64,000 nucleotides of DNA from Physcia stellaris (GCA_018902385.1 JABSSW010000006.1:962458-1026457); one strand, 5' to 3'; positions 12,072-24,760 are shown, numbered from the stretch's first letter. The notes: generated by a model from the letters alone, not told the origin. Program-made: numbers and translations.

Positions 12072-12851
12072 GTGTCAAAGGCAGTATTGGTTTTAATGGT
12101 TTCCATATGCGAGAGATTTGTCAACGAAATGTCTCTGATATAATAATTGACAGGACATTGCGTCCAACTAACGTAAATCACATTACGACCTAGACATTAC
12201 CAGAAGACTATGTACCACAGTCATTGGAGAGATCACTGTGGTTCAGATTTTAGGACGCTCCTCCCACATGTATAAACCTGCCGGTATCTGTGAGTTCACT
12301 ATACTCAATCTATGTATCAAGGCATGTTTCTGGTCCTTCTGGATCCGAGCATCTCACCAGTTCGGGTCGTGCTATCTCATGTCTAAAAGGAAGATGCGTA
12401 GCGCCTAGCGTACATTTTGCCATTTCACAGGAATAGACCCATACGACAAGTCTACTTGAAGCCGCAATCCAAGATCTGTATGTGCCAATCGCATCATAAC
12501 TAATCAGGGTCCTGAGTCCGACTTATATCATGTTGCTCCATGGATCACAAAGTGATTTGTCAATATCAACACGAACGAGGTCGTTGTCTTCAGATAAAGA
12601 AGCGGATACTGATTTTCAGCGGCAGACTGGGGGAAAATCGCATATGTCGTTTTTGGTGGGAGTATCCCATACTGAAACCTTAGACTATGTACAATCCGAA
12701 ACTTCATAAAAGTTCAACTTGATTGACATGATAGATGAGCCTCCTGCACATCGTAGACCTTATTACACGTTGCTCATTACCCGTCTTACTGTGAATAGTC
12801 GCTGCGCAATGCATATCATTTTAAACGGAGAGAAACGAGATGAGGGTATCA
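12072..12851. other. convergent intergenic region
   Basis: 780 bases between the 3' ends of the zf-HIT gene and the RasGEF gene. It should hold both 3' UTRs. I see no open frame, RNA gene or repeat in it. Confidence 0.6.
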
Positions 12852-15800
12852 TTAACGCTGAAACCAGTTGAATCGACGCCGAGTCTCACCAACGCCGGGA
12901 CCTTCTATCTGAATGCTACGTTCGTAAAGTTCCTAGAACGATTCAATCAGCCTTCTTGTAATTTATCGTCCAACTAAGCCTGAGGGCTAAGAACAAACGC
13001 GCCAGCCTTTTACATATGCTGAAAGAGGGTTTGTTTGAAAAAGTGTGGCTGTTGGAACTTACATCGTCATCTTTCGTAAATTTTCCGTCCAGAATCAGTC
13101 TTTGTATTTCCTCATTGCGTGATATTGTTGGGTATGGTGTCCCCTGACTTTTCTGTATGCCTACGATGACTTCACCCATGATCTCGAATTTCTTCCAGTT
13201 AATCCGAGTCATGCCAGCATCGAGGAATGTCTTATTTCCCTCCTCGGCGAGAACCAGATCTCGCCGGTGCAGAGGCAGGAATGGAATGCGTTCAGTGGAT
13301 GTGTTGGCCCAGCCTAGTCGATATGCGAAATGACTTTTTTGTGTTCCCATAAGAATTTCCAATCGCATGAACTGCTTTTGAACTTGATGCGGGATCATTT
13401 CCCACGTCTGGGCTAGCCGATGTACAGCTGTACCATTTACACCTGCGACAATAGCACCCAAAGAATTGTAATTGTTTAGCTGACGGAGTTTCTAAGATTA
13501 TGTCAGCCCATAATCAGCCCACACACCCGCCTGACTGACCCATGCTATGCTCATGAATTTCTCCAGCATCTTAGCGCGATGCTTCGGCTTGTCACGTAAT
13601 AGTATCATGTTGGCGACCCAAAATGCAACATGATTGAAATGTTCAATCATTCGATTTACGTGCTCTAAGCTTTTCCATTTTTCCTTCTCGTGCCCTGAGA
13701 GACTAACGTGTCTGACTAGATCTCTAGGCCTAATGGAAGAGAACATTATCCAATCAATACGGGTCAGCTCGCGAGCGACATCTTCATCCGCAGTCTCCAT
13801 CAGCTGATGCCACTGTATTTTGGTCAGCACGTTCTTCGGCGTAGGGTTCAAGTATTGTGCATGGCGTTGTGCGTTCTCGGCAGAGTTCAAGAACGTTTGG
13901 AAGGAGCCCGCTGATGGGGTTTCCGATCGCCCAACGCTTGACGAAAACGACGGAGTGGCCGAGCTTCTGGGGTGGTGCTGCTTGGGTGCACCATCTGTCT
14001 TCCCAGCTGCTGAAATATCTTCGGTGGAAGAATCTGCGTTCGAAGTTGACACTATACTCTGGACGGAAGACATACTGAGGAAGCTCTCAATAGTATTAGC
14101 TCTACTCCGACTGGTGTCAGAGCACGCCCATATAGTGTCATCATCCTCTGACACAACTTCCAAACATGATCCTATCTCTTTGCCAGCAACAGCAAAGGAC
14201 CTACTGCAGGAGAGACTTGATACAAAATGCGTAACTACTCGCCGTGTCTGAGGGTGCGCGAAATCTCCAGGGTAGTCGGAAATCCACTGAGCGAGGACGG
14301 CTAGGTAACGAAGCTGGGATGTCATACGACAGATTTGAGGATGACTACTATCGTTGAGCGACTGAAACCGATGGATGATGGCTGATGTCAACTCAGAGGG
14401 TGCAGCAAACTTCCGATAAAAGCACAGAAATATTGCTGCGAATTTGATGTCTGCTTTAGATGTAGCTTGCGCAAGTAGTCGATCCACAAGATTATCAAAG
14501 GAAAAGCCGATATCTTTTGACTCATCATGAGCTATAGCCTCTGAAGACTCACTATTTGCGCGAACCTGGCCGATATGCTCGTCTCTAATCTGAAGGAAGG
14601 AGTCCGTGATGCTCATGGCCCCCGGCCCTATCTCGGAGTGCTGCTGTTGGCTCATGGATTTTGGGGATCCCCCTGAGTCTCGATCTTCAGTATCGTCATT
14701 GACGCTAGGAGGCTCTCGTGGTCTTCGATATCCTTCGTTAACATTTTCTGGGTTATGGAGAGCTCCGCTCCGGATTTGACCTTCTAAGTCAGAATTAGGA
14801 GAACTTGGCGAGGGGGATTGACGGTTTTTAACTATGTAATCTTTCAATCGAGGTAAGCCTCCTGGCTCCGTCACCGTCGACCCAGGTGAGTTTAGAACAG
14901 TGTCTCGTGACATTAAGAAAGGCAGCTCCGAAGTAGCACGAACGTGCTTTGCCTTCGTGGCTGTGGTCGGTCCTGCAGAGTTTGAACTAGAAGACTGGGA
15001 AGTCGTCAAAGCACGTGCACGCGCTGGCGCTGTCCGATTTAACGGAGATGGCACTCCTTGTTCAGAATCAGCTATCGGCTACGAGAAATCTCTGTCCCAC
15101 TCATATATAAGGGGGTTCGGATGGCTGATATCTCAAGAGATGGGCGAAATGAGGAAGTCGTTGGGGATCGGACGATAGTATCCATGCTTACCAGATCTTT
15201 CTGATGTTATGATTCTCAGGATAATGGAAACACAGCGTTTGTGGGTCTCAGGGGCGATAGCTGAAGTTTGGAAAGACTCAACTCCTTCCAACTCGTTGCA
15301 GAACCCCTCCATCCTGCAGGCATCGACCTCCCACGAGCTAGGTGGATTGTCGCACTTGGAAGACACAAGTACGGTCGGCATCGCTGCCTTGGAAAAAGCG
15401 TCTAACATTGATCACCACGTTAGCCCGGCCACTTCTTGTCCCAAGGAAATATCATTGACAAAGCTCATCCCTATTCTACACGCTAAGCGAGCAATTTTAC
15501 GAGATTTCTGACGAACTTGCAAAACCAGCAAACTCACTCAAGACATTGGGTACTCGGCTCAGGCTTTGCTCATCCATAACATTGTAGAGAACGAAAACCC
15601 CATCCACTGGGGGTGTAGATTGTCCGCCGACGGTCCGAGGCCACACGATATCGCGTTCCGCGTTGATAGTGAGATCGCTGATTTGAATTTCAAGCAGGCG
15701 AAGTACGGAAACAACGCCTTCTAAAGAGACTTTTTTGGTAGCTGAGGGGGACATTGAAGGTCTTTTCAGATCAAGCGCGCATTGGACGAAAGTCGATTTC

Positions 15801-16244
15801 CCAGCTTGATTTGCGCCCAGTACCGCTAGAGTGACTTCTCGCATTTTGGCCGAGGTCGTTCCCTATTATATGTAAATTCCAGTCAGCCTTCAATGGAACG
15901 TAGGATTGCTCGGTGCACTGATTATCTTCGAAGGTACTGGGGACACTTGCCATGTGCGTACATGACTCCTGCTGTCCAGCGGTACGCGATGACGGATCGT
16001 CAGGCGCAGATGGCGGAGGTTGCGCGCCCTCCTCTTCCCTTGGCGATGGTTTGATCGTACCATGTCTCGCGCGAGCGTCGTGTTTGATCTTCGCCGACTG
16101 GGCGACTAACGGTGCCGATTTGACGCGATCCTTGAGCGGAGGTCGAGAGCCCGACGTTGGTGGCGACAGTGATTGATGTGAGTCCCGAGATGGTTTGGAA
16201 GCCTCGCCGTATGATCTTGTCTTCTTGGAACGCCTGGACTCCAT
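12852..16244 (-). CDS. Ras guanine-nucleotide exchange factor with N-terminal P-loop domain
   Basis: Predicted 973 aa in six exons: 16244-15900, 15862-15538, 15401-15192, 15071-13540, 13491-13063 and 12932-12852 (2,922 bases, in frame throughout). Residues 1-115 are disordered. Exon 2 opens a small-GTPase-like domain: VLGANQAGKST (P-loop, about 131-139), then DGVFVLYNVMD and PTVLVSSKCD. After a Ser-rich linker come a Ras exchanger motif region (FSFDNLVDRLLAQATSKADI onward, about 475) and the catalytic RasGEF (CDC25-type) domain from about 700, with RIDWIMFSSIRPRDLV, HFNHVAFWV and LGAIVAGVNGTAVHRL. It should activate a Ras-family GTPase by GDP release. GTPase-like plus RasGEF in one chain is, to my knowledge, an established filamentous-fungal architecture. 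Intron 1 has an unusual donor (GTTCCA), so the exon 1 junction is the weakest part; the gene could instead start at ATG in exon 2. Confidence 0.88.
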
Positions 16245-17372
16245 TGGTGTCCGGCTAACTCTTCATTGTTGAAGCTGAAGCAGTAGATCAGACGGACGGC
16301 TGGCTATAGCAAGCATCTGGTGTCGAAAGACCAGGGACGTTTGGAGATTTCCTGCCGTACGAGTCGTTGCTGCCTCGCTGCAGGAACGACGTGAAGCAGC
16401 ATTGGAAGACGCCGTTGATGGATGGTCCAGTAGAGTCGGCCAAGATATTCAGAAGACTGCTTGTGTGATAAATTTCGAATCACATGTCACGCGGCTACTT
16501 GTGGGGAAGACATGAGGAGAATGATGGAGAATTTTGGAACGAGTCTAGGCTTCCGTGTCGTCGATTAAAGTATCTAGAGCAGCGTCCAGGAGCATCGTAC
16601 CGGAAAAGCCCACTAAGTGGCTAAAGCGAGTACGTACGTAAGGTACGTGTACTCTATGTAGTCTTTACGCCCACTTACTCTCGTACTCTTCCGCGCTCGG
16701 AGCAATGCCTTTCCAATCAAGACGATACCGCCAAACGCACGTGCTGTCCAGGGTCCAGGCTTTGAGCCGTTGCTTTAGCGTACCCTGTACCTCGTACCCT
16801 AGCGTTCATCGCTTGAGATTCAGATAGAAAACGAATAATATAATAAATTTTAACATTTTACCCTAAATTGGAACCTTGCAAGGGACAATGCCATCATTGA
16901 CAATCGACTCCCATGCCAGCTGAGCAGGGGGCAACAATAGAAAACGTCATACGCAGGGTAAGATCATCGTAGTGGCACCTTCAATGCCTGACTGGCAACA
17001 TCCAGACTCGCTGCTACCTCTAACGTACTCGTACTTCTCCTCGCCAATAATGTAGCCGGGAAATCACGGATCCACAGCGTAACAAGCGAGCTTTCTAGCC
17101 CAGCACACCTCAAACTACTTTGCTACCTTATTTTACAATTCGCGGTGGGGGCACCGCTAACTTCCTGACCAATCTTATGCACCAAGATCAGTATCATATA
17201 TCTACCTTCTAATTCGCACAGTGCATTTGGTGGTGGTATCTCCCTCGCTGTGCTTACCTACCGCTTTGATGGTCCTCTAGTAAACCAGCAAACGCCTGCC
17301 ATTATAGTTCCGCGGCATGACAAGACCAGAATTTGTGAGACTCTCTGGCTTTGAATATGATGATCACGTCAG
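16245..17372. promoter_or_regulatory. divergent promoter region, RasGEF and downstream gene
   Basis: About 1.1 kb between two divergently transcribed genes. Pyrimidine-rich patches and GTAC-rich short repeats (GTACGTACGTAAGGTACGTG at about 16,630) occur. No ORF or RNA gene that I can support. Confidence 0.5.
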
Positions 17373-18420
17373 ATGATTGCTCACCCGGTAACCCAGGTCC
17401 CCTCTCAACATCTGCCCGTCCGATCAAAGACCTACCCTCTCCGTGATTCGGCAAAGAAGTCTCGACGTGCCAAGCATGGCGAGGGTTTGGATGCAGCGGA
17501 ATTATACAAGCGCCTGAATGAGTTGATAAAACAGGACCGTGGTCGGTATTTTCTTGGTCATCAGTACCCCAAGCCGAACCGAGCCACAATCTCGTCCAAG
17601 CCATATCATCATGTACCTCAGACAGCCGCCAGGGACTTCACGCGCACTACAGCCATAAAAACCGACCGCGACAAGCCCGGACTGCTGTTCTCACAATCCC
17701 TGCCAACACCAAACACTTCAGCGCAGCTATATGAGCATAGAGATGCCTGGCAAGGACCCAAAGCATCCAGCTTTGACCTTCCGGGGTCACATGCCACCGT
17801 CAAAAGATCGTGGGATGCCGCAGGGTTACAGCGTAGTAAGACTTCAGGAAAGGAAAGGTTGATGCTAGACCGTTACCGCGATCGAATCAAGGGCCATGGC
17901 GAGAACATCTATGATTCACTGGTGGAGGCTCGCATAGCCATCCGACGTTCAAGTACAGGCGATGTGGTTAGCGAGCATCTGCCAACCATTGATCTTGGAA
18001 TTCAACCAGGGTCACACGCGCTTGCTCACAAAATTACTCGACAACACCTTGAAGACAAAACAGACTGTACGTACAATCAGGAGCCTCCTCTTTCCCTTAT
18101 TCTCAGCTGGGCTTAAGGTTCGACCAACTTTCAAGAGGTGATAAAAGATTCGAGATTCCACGACGTATCACGGCTCAATAAATCGGAGTTTCCCAGTACG
18201 TAACTATGCTGACTCCGAGAATTCATTAGGGACACAGAATGACGTATGCGAAGACGAGGCCAAGCACAATCTGACAGAATGGATGGCGCCGTTGTTCCGG
18301 TCCCTAGCCAAGAAAGGTGACATAGACTCCGATGTTGCTGCTGGCGGAATTTCGCACCGGTCGCGAGGCAAGAATTGGTCTCGGCGTCGGTCCAGCCTTC
18401 TGTCCCGATATTTTGGCTAA
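17373..18420 (+). CDS. unrecognised basic protein, about 294 aa
   Basis: Best model: exon 1 17373-18066 and exon 2 18230-18420, intron 163 bases (GTACGT...GCTGAC...TTAG, phase 1); 885 bases in frame. A less likely alternative inserts a small exon 18118-18195. Visible segments: RSKTYPLRDSAKKSRRAKHG, DAAELYKRLNELIKQDRGRY (amphipathic helix), a Ser/Thr-rich middle, SGKERLMLDRYRDRIKGHGE, and a C-terminus LTEWMAPLFRSLAKKGDIDS ending RRSSLLSRYFG. No transmembrane segment or catalytic motif seen. I do not recognise a family. Codon use is normal and there is no trace of the AT-directed mutation that begins about 230 bases downstream. The N-terminus is uncertain: another ATG lies in a different frame at 17357. 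Confidence 0.65.
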
Positions 18421-18649
18421 AAGACATCCGAACAGCCTTGAGCTTCATCATTACCGAAAAATGTCTGTAATCTGATCATTGTTTCACACTCCAGGTCTGA
18501 TTCAGTAAAACTTGACTGCTCAGAATAATGCCTCACAATCTCCTGATATTGCGCCAGGCCGAGGAAGAGACGATGTTTCTCACTATAGATCTCTTCTCTC
18601 TTGTACTTCTGTCTCTAGGTCCTAGTCTCGTGTATGGTCTCTCAATGTA
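18421..18649. other. last GC-normal DNA before the AT-rich block
   Basis: 3' flank of the last euchromatic gene. Composition is normal (frequent CT, CC, AG, GG) up to about 18,650, after which these dinucleotides drop away within roughly 100 bases. Confidence 0.7.
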
Positions 18650-19299
18650 ATAGAATCTTGCATCTACAATTTTGCGTAAACTTGTCATTGATGAAACTTA
18701 ATAAAACTTCAACATTCGATTGCAAAATTAAATGAGTCAAATCATAATTGTGTGAATCAACAATCGTTTCTTTTTCGTTAATTAACACGCGAATTTTTTC
18801 AATTTGCGAATAAACATAAAAAATACGATTCAAACAACGCTTTTTCGCATTCAATAAAATCGATTCGAAAATCATTGCAATGATTTTACATGTTGCGAAT
18901 TCGTAACATATTGCGTTAAATTTTTAACAAACGCAAAAATTTTATAAATCGACAATAAAATAACGATAATACGACAAGTAAAAATACAAAATCAATATTT
19001 CAAATTAAAATCATAATTTAAATTTGAATAACAAAATATAAAAATCGATTTTCGAAAATATTATATTACAATTGTGATGATTTTGATTTCGAATATTATG
19101 TTATATCAAAATCGTCAAACATGTTAATTTGATCGAGTTTAACGTTTTGATCGATAAAATATAACATTTCGAAAATTTTCATTTTTTTCGTTTTCACGAT
19201 TCAATTTTATCATTATTCACAATGTTATCACGATGATTCATCATCGTTTTGTAAATATTGTTACGAACATGTTTGACAAATAAATTTAACAAATAGATA
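18650..19299. other. AT-rich sequence without recognisable feature
   Basis: Left margin of the AT-rich block, before the pogo-like element. A 77-codon minus frame (18642-18875) is Lys/Ile-rich and unrecognised. Confidence 0.4.
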
Positions 19300-19337
19300 C
19301 AGTAAATTCTCGTTACAGAAAGTCGAAATTTCGAAAA
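19300..19337 (+). repeat. left terminal inverted repeat of the pogo-like element
   Basis: Begins CAGTAAATTCTCG directly after a TA; its mirror is at 21741-21778. Both copies keep the ApG in ACAGAAAGTCGA, so mutation of the ends is incomplete. Confidence 0.75.
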
Positions 19338-19612
19338 CATAAATTTTTTGTAACTCGAAACTTCTTGTAAGTCAGATGATTGAAATCTAGAATTATGTTA
19401 CAATTCTAGAAGTTAAATTTTTCTGAGCAAATTATCGCAATTTATTTTCAAAAATATCGAGCAAATTTTCATACAAATCGATTCTATTTTTTCAGCGAGA
19501 TTTTCTGATTTATTAAAAAATCAATTCGTTCATTTTTGCAGTCTTTACATCAACGTATGAGTGCGAAGATTTTTCGCAAATCAAATGCAAATCAACTATT
19601 CAATTATTTTAA

Positions 19613-19840
19613 TCATCGATTTAATTTTATTTGTTGATCGACATATTGTTTTCTTCGTTCGATTTTTCGTTTATATCGTTCAAGTTGACAAATGACTTCA
19701 ATATCGTCATGCTTCTGTTGTTTTTCGTACAATTGAATGAGTTTCAAAGTCGCAATAGCGATTTTGACGATAATTTTGAATTTCACTTTTTTCATTTTCG
19801 ATTTTGATTTCGTTAATGATTTTTCAAGTCGATATTTCAT
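19613..19840 (-). pseudogene. decayed helical reading frame inside the pogo-like element
   Basis: A Lys/Glu/Gln-rich segment (KYRLEKSLTKSKSKMKKVKF; QLERYKRKIERRKQYVDQQI) that ends in a stop near the left end. Upstream on the same strand the frame continues with similar composition, interrupted by TGA codons. It probably is the C-terminal coiled coil of the element's protein. Family not recognised. Confidence 0.4.
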
Positions 19841-21401
19841 AATAATCTTTTCACAATCTTTTCATCGTTCTTGTCAATCGAATCGATTATTATTTCGACT
19901 TTTGAACGATCGTAATGAGCGATCGATCAGTCGTTGACGTCAGACGTACGATTTTTACGTTTCAAAGCAATGATATTTTTGATCATTTGCAATCGAACGT
20001 TTTGCAAAATCTGTTTCGATTCAGAAAATTGTTGCATTGTTCGATCATGTTTTCGACTAAATCGTCGTTTGTTTGAATTATTTGATACATTCATATTCGG
20101 AATCAATACGATTGATTTGATTCAGCAATTGTTGATAATTTTGACGATGATTTTATTCTTTCAAATTTCAACGACTCATTTGACGATTTTCAGAACGTTG
20201 ATGATTTGATGTAAATTTTTTTCGAATTTTGCATCGAATTTTTTCACGCAATATCGAAATCATTTGTTTCGATATCACAATTTTCATGACGCAATGATAT
20301 TTTGATCGAGCGATTGACAAACGCTCGTGATATTGATCGACAAAAACAAGATTTTAATATTTTGCATGAATTCGTTTTCTTTCAATTTTCGTAAATCAAT
20401 ATCGATTTCATGCGTCGAAAAGTCATCTATTAAAAGCACGCATTTTTCGTTGAATATTTTTTTTCGAAATCAGTTCAGATATTCGTCAAATATTTTATCA
20501 ATTATTCAAGCAAATCGATTGCTTCGTCACATCATACGTAAATTTTCGACGTTTACATCATGAAATTCGAACGCTCGAAAATTCATGACAATTTCAATCA
20601 ATCATGATTTGAGCTTATGCGAATCAGAAACATTGATGCATAAAATCGTCGTTATTTTGATTTTGTTTTTTTTTATATTTTCTGTTGATTCGTTCGAAAG
20701 AATATTATCAAACATTGCTCGTCAAAATCATTTTGTTTCATTCATATTGTATACATCATGCAACGAGAAGTCAAAATTCAATCAAATTTTGATTTCGTTG
20801 CGTAACTTTTCAAGATTTTGTTTCAATTGTTGTTTATTCATTTCGTTTGATTCGTCATGTCGAACATGTTTTTTCGTATGATGACGAATTTTGTATTCGT
20901 CTAATCAATCATTCGAAGTTTTGAATTTCTTGATCGTGCTTTTGATTTTTTGATATTCAGAAATCAGCTCGGCAAGTTTATTTCAAATCTTCAAAATTCA
21001 TTTTTTCAGTATATTTTCGTTTATAGACATTCGTTGCTTTTTCTTTTTCAATTGTCATTGAAACAACGCATTTTTCATTTTTTTTCATTTTTCTTGTCTA
21101 TTACGACAATGAGAGTTTTGAATTTGAGTGTCGTCAAGTCAAAATTCATGCGAATCGATGCAACGACGAATTACATCGTTTGAAAAATCGTCGTTTTCGT
21201 ATTTTCGACGATATATTTGTCTAACGATTGCGTATGAAAAAGATTTATTTTGTTTCAAACAATAATCGAATCAGAATTTTCTAATGAATTTTCGTTGTTT
21301 CACGATATAATTGTGACGTTTTCGCTTCGACGAAGAATTTATAAATGTGTTGAATGAAATAAGATTGCTTTGAATCAACGACGAAACAGAAACAAAAAAA
21401 G

Positions 21402-21593
21402 TTGAAATCTGAAAGAAAATCGAAAAAATATATTCATGACGAATTCAACGATGTTGAGAAAACGAAATTGACAAAATTTGAAAACACGAATGCAAAAAAT
21501 AAAACATCACGAAAATGTTCGATTTGTATGAGCGATTTTCAACGAATCAACGATTCAAATCGTGTTTCAAATTTATGCGAAGTTTGCATTTGA
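21402..21593 (+). pseudogene. small frame with CxxC...CxxC zinc-binding motif
   Basis: Near the right end of the pogo-like element, on the plus strand, a 63-codon frame is Lys-rich and ends with CSICMSDFQR, then NLCEVCI: two CxxC pairs 18 residues apart, as in a zinc ribbon. It faces the minus-strand frame at the other end. Whether it is a separate gene of the element or a nested insertion is unclear. Confidence 0.35.
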
Positions 21594-21740
21594 TTCAATT
21601 AATTTTTTTATTAATTTTTTTATTAATTTTTTTACAAAGAGTCTGATCAATTGTATCGAAGTATTTCGTGTAAATCGAAATTTCGATGATTATATCAAAA
21701 AATCAAAATTTCGACGTTTGACATTTTTTGTAAAGCGAAA

Positions 21741-21778
21741 TTTCTTATAATTCGACTTTCTGTAACGAAAATTTATTG
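21741..21778 (-). repeat. right terminal inverted repeat of the pogo-like element
   Basis: Read on the minus strand it begins CAATAAATTTTCGTTACAGA and is followed outward by TA. Matches the left repeat apart from two transitions in the first 28 bases. Confidence 0.75.
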
Positions 21779-22606
21779 TAATTAATATGATATGTGATCG
21801 AACAACGAATTATGTTTTAATTTTACGTTGAAATTAACGTGATTTGAAATTTGACGTCGCACATTGTTTGCAATTTTAACATTTTGTATTTATTTGTTTT
21901 TGCAAATTTATTGTTTTCGTTTAATTAATCAATAATACGTTTATTCAAACACGATTCATGATATTACAATAAATTTTCAATTTTATCGTTCGTCGTGATA
22001 CGCGAACGTTCAAAAATAAAATTTCAAATCGATCAAATTCTTTTGACGAAACAAACAACGAAAAAATTCTGTTGATCAAACAAACGATCAAAAAAAAATT
22101 TGACGAGACATTTGACGAAAATCGTAAAATAACAAATCGAATTTTCACGCAAACGACGATAAAAAACGACGAAAAAAAAATTGATTCGATTAATTTTTTT
22201 TTTTATCATTTTTCAATTTTTCATTTCTATTTATGACTCAAAATCATCACGAAACAACTTTTTTCGAATTTTTTTATTTCGATGAAACAACGTTTCAAAA
22301 CGTTACGTTTCAATGTAAATCGTATGTTGCACGAAATCAATGATAATTTTCTCGACGAAAATTTCGTCGAACAATTCAAACGTCATCGATTTGTTTCAAC
22401 GATCGAATTCATAAAAATGAAAAATAACAAAATCATTCATTTTTTGAACATCGTCATTATCGATCAGCTAAAATGATAAGTCAATCAAAAAATCAACGAT
22501 TTTTTGAAAAAAATCGATCGAATACGCATCGATCGTGACAATTATTTGAACGTTTTGATTTAATATCAAAATTTGTACAATATTGTCAACGTCGATCGTG
22601 ACGAAT
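21779..22606. other. AT-rich sequence between elements
   Basis: Mutation-saturated DNA between the pogo-like and Ty3 elements; ends with the CGAAT target site at 22602-22606. The frame 22282-22476 (plus) has no recognisable motif. Confidence 0.4.
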
Positions 22607-22761
22607 TGTTACAAATCGATTTTTGTCTGATTTGAAAAGCTTGTTTTTGTTTGATTTCATTGATTTGACTAATCGACTTGACATTGACATTTATTCGAGT
22701 TTTTTGTATTTAACATTTTATCATTTTCTTATTATTTCATCAATGAATCAATGTTTTTACA
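22607..22761 (+). repeat. 5' LTR of the Ty3 element
   Basis: Starts TGTTACAAATCG, ends TGTTTTTACA; 155 bases. Matches 29943-30097 along its whole length with mostly C/T and G/A differences. Confidence 0.9.
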
Positions 22762-23450
22762 ATTAATAATATCATTTTATCAATCAATCGTTATTATCGC
22801 ATCAATTGATTGCGTAATAACATCAATCAAATCAACTTTTGTAATCTATTTGCAAAAGTTTTTTGTTTTTTTTCAATTCGTGTTACATCGATCGATTTCG
22901 TCAATTTATTTATCAAGTTTTTTTGCTTTTTCATTGTATGAATATTTTATCTCAATTTTATCTTGATTTATCGACAACAACAAATTGTATTTGTTTTTCT
23001 GTGTGTTAGAAAGTTTTTCACAATTCGTTCAAACTGATTTCTATCAACAATTTCGTGTCATCAATTTTCATTTCGAAAACACACGAGTTTCATCGTTTTC
23101 TTCAAACTAAACATCGTGAAATCGAAAAATTTAACGAAAAAATCAAACAAATCATAATTGTTATCGTCGTTTCGAATTTTTCTTTTAGTCGTTTTGCATT
23201 CAGTTTTCGAAATACAATCAAATCAATTTTTTCGAAATCGATCGAATTTTCTGTCGAATGAAATACGAATATCAATGTTTTTCGACGAGTTGTTCAAAAA
23301 TTTCGTGAATATATTACTGTTTACAGAATTTCAATTATTTTTCGAAATTTTTTGAATTCACACATTACGAATTCAATTTTCAACATTTTCAACTCGTCGA
23401 ACGATTCGTCAATTACAAAATTTTTTTGAATTTCACGTCATCGTGACGTT

Positions 23451-24760
23451 TTGCTACAGTCGATTGTAAAAACAATCGAACGACGACGAATATTTACGTT
23501 CAGTTTTTCGTCAATTATCAATCAAGATCAGCGAAGTCGAAATCTATTTCTATTCGAATTTATTCGATTCAACGATATCAATAACAATTTTGCAAAAACA
23601 TTTGATTCAAATTCAATTGATATTCGAATCATCTCAATTATTGAAAAAAAAATTCGTGACAACATGAATCAAAATACGCAAATTGACAATTCAATTCAAT
23701 CGTTTGCGTTTGATTTCAACGAAACTCAACGTCGTGAAATAACGAAAATCGTTGTTGTCGTTTTAGAACATCGACGTCGTGATCGAAATGACGATGAAAA
23801 TTTAAGTTACAATTCGTCGAATTTCGATAACAATTTTCAGTTTTCAGTTGATCATAACAACAATACTGACGAGTAAAAAATGAAAAATATTGACTTTTTC
23901 GATTTTGATTACGATAACGACATTATCGTCAACGTGAATAAATCAATAAAATATTTCGACAAACACATTTATTATATTGATGTTTATGTTTTCGTCGATC
24001 GTTTGAAAAATCTAATTTCGTTACGAAATGAAAACAAATTTCGTATTGTTTTGTCACAATGTTTTCGTGATTACGTTCAAGAATGACATTCATTGATTTT
24101 GTTCGAATTGAAAAAGAATTTGTTACGAATCGTTTCGTTAATCATTTGATATCAGATTTTAATCAAATCATTCAAAAAACGAACAGTTCAAACATTACAG
24201 AATTTACAAAAAAAACAATATATCATGTCAGACGCTAAACAGCAACGTAATTCTCGTATGTACGTTCAAAACATTTTTCGACATATCAGAATCGTTGAAT
24301 TCGAATTTGTTTTCAATCAATTTATTTTAATTTGATTTAATTTTGATTATGAATTTCGACGCGACATTTCAAAATCAAAATCGAATATTACGATACGAAT
24401 TTTTCTTGATCATTTGAAGAAAAAATTCGACATATGATTCGACATAGTTAACAAGTTCGTTTTTAGTTCGAAATTTAACAATAGCAATCGTTTCAATAAA
24501 CAAAACAAACGTGATCGACAAAACGAATTTTCTCAATCGTCAAATGAATTTAACGCTTTTTTTTTTCAAGTTTATCGTTTTGTCGATTATTTCGTTTTCG
24601 TTCAACAAAAACAAATTTATCAAAAACAGTCGTTCGTTCAATCAGAACGTCGTCAAATCGTTTTGTTATTCGCAAAGCAATTATTGCTGTTAACGTCAAA
24701 AAACGCGTTCGATTTCAAAAATCAATCACGTCAACAAAAAAAAATTTGACGATCGTGATA
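23451..24760 (+). pseudogene. Ty3 gag remnant
   Basis: Two consecutive frames (23451-23876, 23880-24086) and broken continuations encode a gag-like protein: FFDFDYDND, YYIDVYVFVDRLKNLISLR, IVLSQCFRDYVQE, then YIMSDAKQQRNSRMYVQNIF in the next frame. These follow the order seen in ascomycete Ty3 gags (capsid helices with a VFVDRLK block and a late YVQNIFRH block). Gag forms the virus-like particle. Stops are largely TGA where Trp is expected (EWHS, NSRMYV context). Confidence 0.75.

Larger units (their letters stand above)
19300..21778. mobile_element. pogo-like TIR DNA transposon, mutated
   Basis: Terminal inverted repeats: the left end begins CAGTAAATTCTCGTTACAGA and the inverted right end begins CAATAAATTTTCGTTACAGA; the first 28 bases match except at two positions, both explicable as C-to-T/G-to-A changes. 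TA flanks both ends (19298-19299 and 21779-21780), the target duplication of Tc1/mariner-pogo elements. The subterminal GTAACTCGAA motif is also typical of pogo. Length 2,479 bases fits an autonomous pogo/Fot1 element, but I could not recognise a DDE transposase in the decayed frames. Confidence 0.75.

Noticed and set aside
19737-21183. Run of five plus-strand frames rich in Phe, Ile and Ser
   Set aside because: Composition is what antisense of Lys/Glu-rich coding sequence gives; the minus strand carries the helical charged frame.
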